NCBI GenBank assembly: GCA_001725215.1
Contig: MEFT01000083.1
Location: 1 to 6,824 of the forward strand
Origin: Clostridium sp. SCN 57-10
GTDB taxonomy: Bacteria > Bacillota > Clostridia > Oscillospirales > Butyricicoccaceae
Direction: 5' to 3'
Length of the DNA stretch: 6,824 bases
The position numbers were made by a program, and so were the translations under genes. Each line of letters begins with the position of its first letter. Positions within the stretch are counted from its first letter, which is position 1. Below the pieces are notes generated by a model. The model worked only from the letters and a program-made list of their open reading frames with translations. It had not been told where the DNA came from and did not search any database. Of the stretch, positions 5,569 to 6,824 are shown piece by piece.

Positions 5569-5596
5569 ATTATAACGTAAAAGTAACAAAAGTCAA
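5569..5596 (-). promoter_or_regulatory. Promoter of the small protein-endopeptidase operon
   Basis: TTGACT (5591-5596) and TATAAT (5569-5574) on the minus strand are 16 bases apart, a near-consensus sigma-A promoter. The predicted leader is short, and the ribosome site follows closely. Confidence 0.75.
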
Positions 5597-5610
5597 ACAA
5601 AAGAGTTACA
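5583..5610 (-). promoter_or_regulatory. Possible WalR-like (OmpR-family) direct-repeat operator
   Basis: On the minus strand three hexamers start exactly 11 bases apart: TGTAAC (5605-5610), TGTTTG (5594-5599) and TGTTAC (5583-5588). The first and third match the WalR half-site TGTWAH; the middle one matches in part and overlaps the -35 box. WalR normally binds two such hexamers separated by five bases. The position over the -35 and spacer suggests repression if it is real. The region is AT-rich, so chance cannot be excluded. Confidence 0.35.
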
Positions 5611-5697
5611 AAATATAAACAAAATCATCTTTTAATTTTTGGGCAATGCGTTAAAAGCCTTGAAATCAAAGGGTTTTGAGGTGTCCTATGTTATGCG

Positions 5698-5717
5698 AAC
5701 CGTAACAAAACGGTTAC
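5698..5717. repeat. Overlapping inverted repeats upstream of the small-protein operon
   Basis: AACCGT and ACGGTT form a six-base inverted repeat with a six-base spacer (5698-5715). GTAAC and GTTAC (5702-5706 and 5713-5717) form a second, overlapping one. They lie between the ireB terminator and the next promoter. The region 5611-5746 otherwise shows no convincing gene. It may be an operator or a remnant repeat. Confidence 0.35.
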
Positions 5718-5746
5718 TTCGCTCGTTTGCTTACTTTTTTGAAGAA

Positions 5747-5777
5747 AGAGGCCCTGCCAACGTGCGGCAGGGCCTTT
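5747..5777 (-). terminator. Terminator of ireB
   Basis: A ten-base-pair GC-rich stem (AGGCCCTGCC with GGCAGGGCCT), extended by two weaker pairs, closes a seven-base loop 21 bases after the ireB stop. The minus-strand tail is CTTTCTTC, only moderately T-rich. Confidence 0.75.
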
Positions 5778-5798
5778 GCCTTTTAAAACAGCCGACGA

Positions 5799-6044
5799 TC
5801 AGTCGGAAAGATACCGGCGAACCAGCTCCTGCAGCAGCTCGTCGCGATCGATTTTGCGAATGAGGCTGCGGGCGTTTTGGTGATTCGTGATATAGGTTGG
5901 ATCCTCTGAGAGGATGTAGCCCACAATTTGATTGATAGGGTTATACCCTTTTTCACGCAGCGCATCATACACCGTCGTGAGGATACGCTTCATCTCCTGA
6001 TCGGATTCTTCGTTGATTCTAAACTTGCGGGTTCCGTCGTTCAT
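5799..6044 (-). CDS. ireB: IreB/ReoM family regulatory protein (UPF0297, DUF965)
   Basis: This 81-residue cytoplasmic protein belongs to the IreB family, known as ReoM in Listeria and YrzL in Bacillus. In those bacteria a PASTA-domain Ser/Thr kinase phosphorylates an N-terminal Thr and a PP2C enzyme reverses this. ReoM controls ClpCP degradation of MurA, the first enzyme of peptidoglycan synthesis. The family core is clear: EKGYNPINQIVGYILSEDP at 31-49, followed by YI and a C-terminal RDELLQELVRRYL. T5 in NDGTRKFRI aligns with the phosphorylated T7 of IreB and ReoM. The ATG at 6044 has AGGGGG seven bases upstream and gives the usual family length; a longer upstream start would only add leader. 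It has its own promoter between pheT and itself. The usual neighbours alaS and ruvX are not here. Confidence 0.93.
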   Translation of the reverse strand: MNDGTRKFRINEESDQEMKRILTTVYDALREKGYNPINQIVGYILSEDPTYITNHQNARSLIRKIDRDELLQELVRRYLSD

Positions 6045-6074
6045 AAGGCTACCCCCTATCAAGATATCATGTCC

Positions 6075-6103
6075 ATTATACAACGGATTTAGCACAAAGG
6101 CAA
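6075..6103 (-). promoter_or_regulatory. ireB promoter
   Basis: TTGCCT (6098-6103) and TATAAT (6075-6080) on the minus strand are 17 bases apart. It lies in the 78-base gap after pheT. No strong pheT terminator was seen; a five-pair hairpin around its stop codon (6114-6130) lacks a T tract, so readthrough from pheT may also feed ireB. Confidence 0.65.
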
Positions 6104-6122
6104 GGAATTTATTGCCGCCCGG

Positions 6123-6824
6123 TCAGCGGCGCAGCTCTGCGCCGAACTCCGTTTCCAGCCCCGCGCGGATGGCGGCGAGGTCTGCGTCAGCCTCCACATC
6201 GGTCAGCGTGCGGTCGGGATGGCGGAAGGAAAGCGCAAACGCCACGCTCTTTTTGCCGGCGGGCACCTGCGCGCCGCGATAGACGTCAAACAGCTTGCGC
6301 GAGGCAAGCGCCGTTCCGCCCACGCGGTCGATCACGCGCTCAAGCTCGAGCACGGTGACACTCTCGTCGACGAGCACGGCAAGGTCACGCGTCAGCGCCG
6401 GGAAACGCGGCAGCGGGCGATATACGCGGCTTGTGTCGCACAGTGGCTGCAAAAGCGCAAGGTCAAGCTCGGCGAAGTACACCTCTGCGTCGATGCCGAA
6501 CTCCGCCGCGACGGCCGGATGAATCTGGCCGATGACGCCGACTACTGTATCGTGAGCGAGTACGTTTCCGCAACGGCCGGGATGATAGGTGGGGTTGTCG
6601 CGGCACGGCACTACCGTAAGGTCGCCGATCGAAAGGCTGTGCGCAATCGCGGCGGCAGCGCCCTTCAGCGTGTAGAAGTCGCCGTCGCCATACACCGCAA
6701 GCGTCAGATACTTCTTTTCCTCGGGCAGCTCGCCTGCAACCACCGCGCCGTCGCGCACGACGGGCAAATAGACGCTCGCCAGCTCAAACAGGCGGAGTGA
6801 GGGCGTACGGTAATTATAATTGCG
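6123..6824 (-). CDS. pheT: Phenylalanyl-tRNA synthetase beta subunit, partial (N-terminus beyond window)
   Basis: Only the last 233 residues of a protein usually near 800 long are present; the frame is open to the right edge. With PheS, this subunit charges tRNA-Phe with phenylalanine in the cytoplasm. The first visible residues include RLFELASVY, the end of the catalytic-like fold. The segment YHPGRCGNV and the following IGQIHP are typical of PheT. The last 97 residues (from PLPRFPALTRDLAVLV) form the FDX-ACB anticodon-binding domain, with FDVYRG, QVPAGKKSVAF and SFRHPDRTLTD as hallmarks. There is no break or missing piece in the visible part. pheS is expected further right, on the same strand. 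The next gene downstream is ireB, an uncommon neighbour. Confidence 0.97.
   Translation of the reverse strand, partial: RNYNYRTPSLRLFELASVYLPVVRDGAVVAGELPEEKKYLTLAVYGDGDFYTLKGAAAAIAHSLSIGDLTVVPCRDNPTYHPGRCGNVLAHDTVVGVIGQIHPAVAAEFGIDAEVYFAELDLALLQPLCDTSRVYRPLPRFPALTRDLAVLVDESVTVLELERVIDRVGGTALASRKLFDVYRGAQVPAGKKSVAFALSFRHPDRTLTDVEADADLAAIRAGLETEFGAELRR

Noticed and set aside
5639..5863. Plus-strand open frame of 74 codons
   Set aside because: It passes through the ireB terminator hairpin and into ireB antisense, with no good ribosome site. The repeats there are better described as non-coding.
6114..6130. Hairpin at the pheT stop codon as a terminator
   Set aside because: The stem is only five pairs and is followed by AATAAATT rather than a T tract.

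Overview
The window looks like ordinary chromosome from a spore-forming, Clostridia-like member of the Bacillota. The signs are a CwlJ-GerQ spore germination pair, an IreB/ReoM-family protein, an NlpC/P60 endopeptidase with bacterial SH3 domains, purine-rich Shine-Dalgarno sites, sigma-A type promoters and strong intrinsic terminators. No mobile element, CRISPR array or phage gene was seen. I did not identify the species.

Layout from left to right: (1) 1-1133, minus: N-terminal 377 residues of a GspE/PilB-type secretion or pilus ATPase, cut by the left edge, with a possible c-di-GMP-binding MshEN domain. (2) 1134-1648: long AT-rich leader with two candidate promoters for the ATPase, then the terminator and GC-rich 3' region of the next gene. 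(3) 1649-2125, minus: GNAT acetyltransferase. (4) 2245-2321, minus: tRNA with a CAT anticodon, probably Ile2, with its own promoter and terminator. (5) 2427-3217, plus: cwlJ and gerQ, the only plus-strand genes. (6) 3258-4076, minus: PP2C-family phosphatase with a structured 5' leader, convergent with gerQ across one shared hairpin. (7) 5547 down to 4292, minus: two-gene operon of a 100-residue unknown protein and a secreted NlpC/P60 hydrolase. (8) 5799-6044, minus: ireB. (9) 6123-6824, minus: C-terminal 233 residues of PheT, cut by the right edge.

Much of the window concerns the cell envelope: cortex lysis at germination, peptidoglycan peptide cleavage, and a small regulator that in relatives is controlled by Ser/Thr phosphorylation. 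The most testable new ideas are a WalR-like triple hexamer on the promoter of the endopeptidase operon, a structured leader before the PP2C gene, a c-di-GMP-binding signature in the ATPase, and a possible functional link between the PP2C phosphatase and IreB. These are inferences from the sequence alone. I saw no clearly new biological system.
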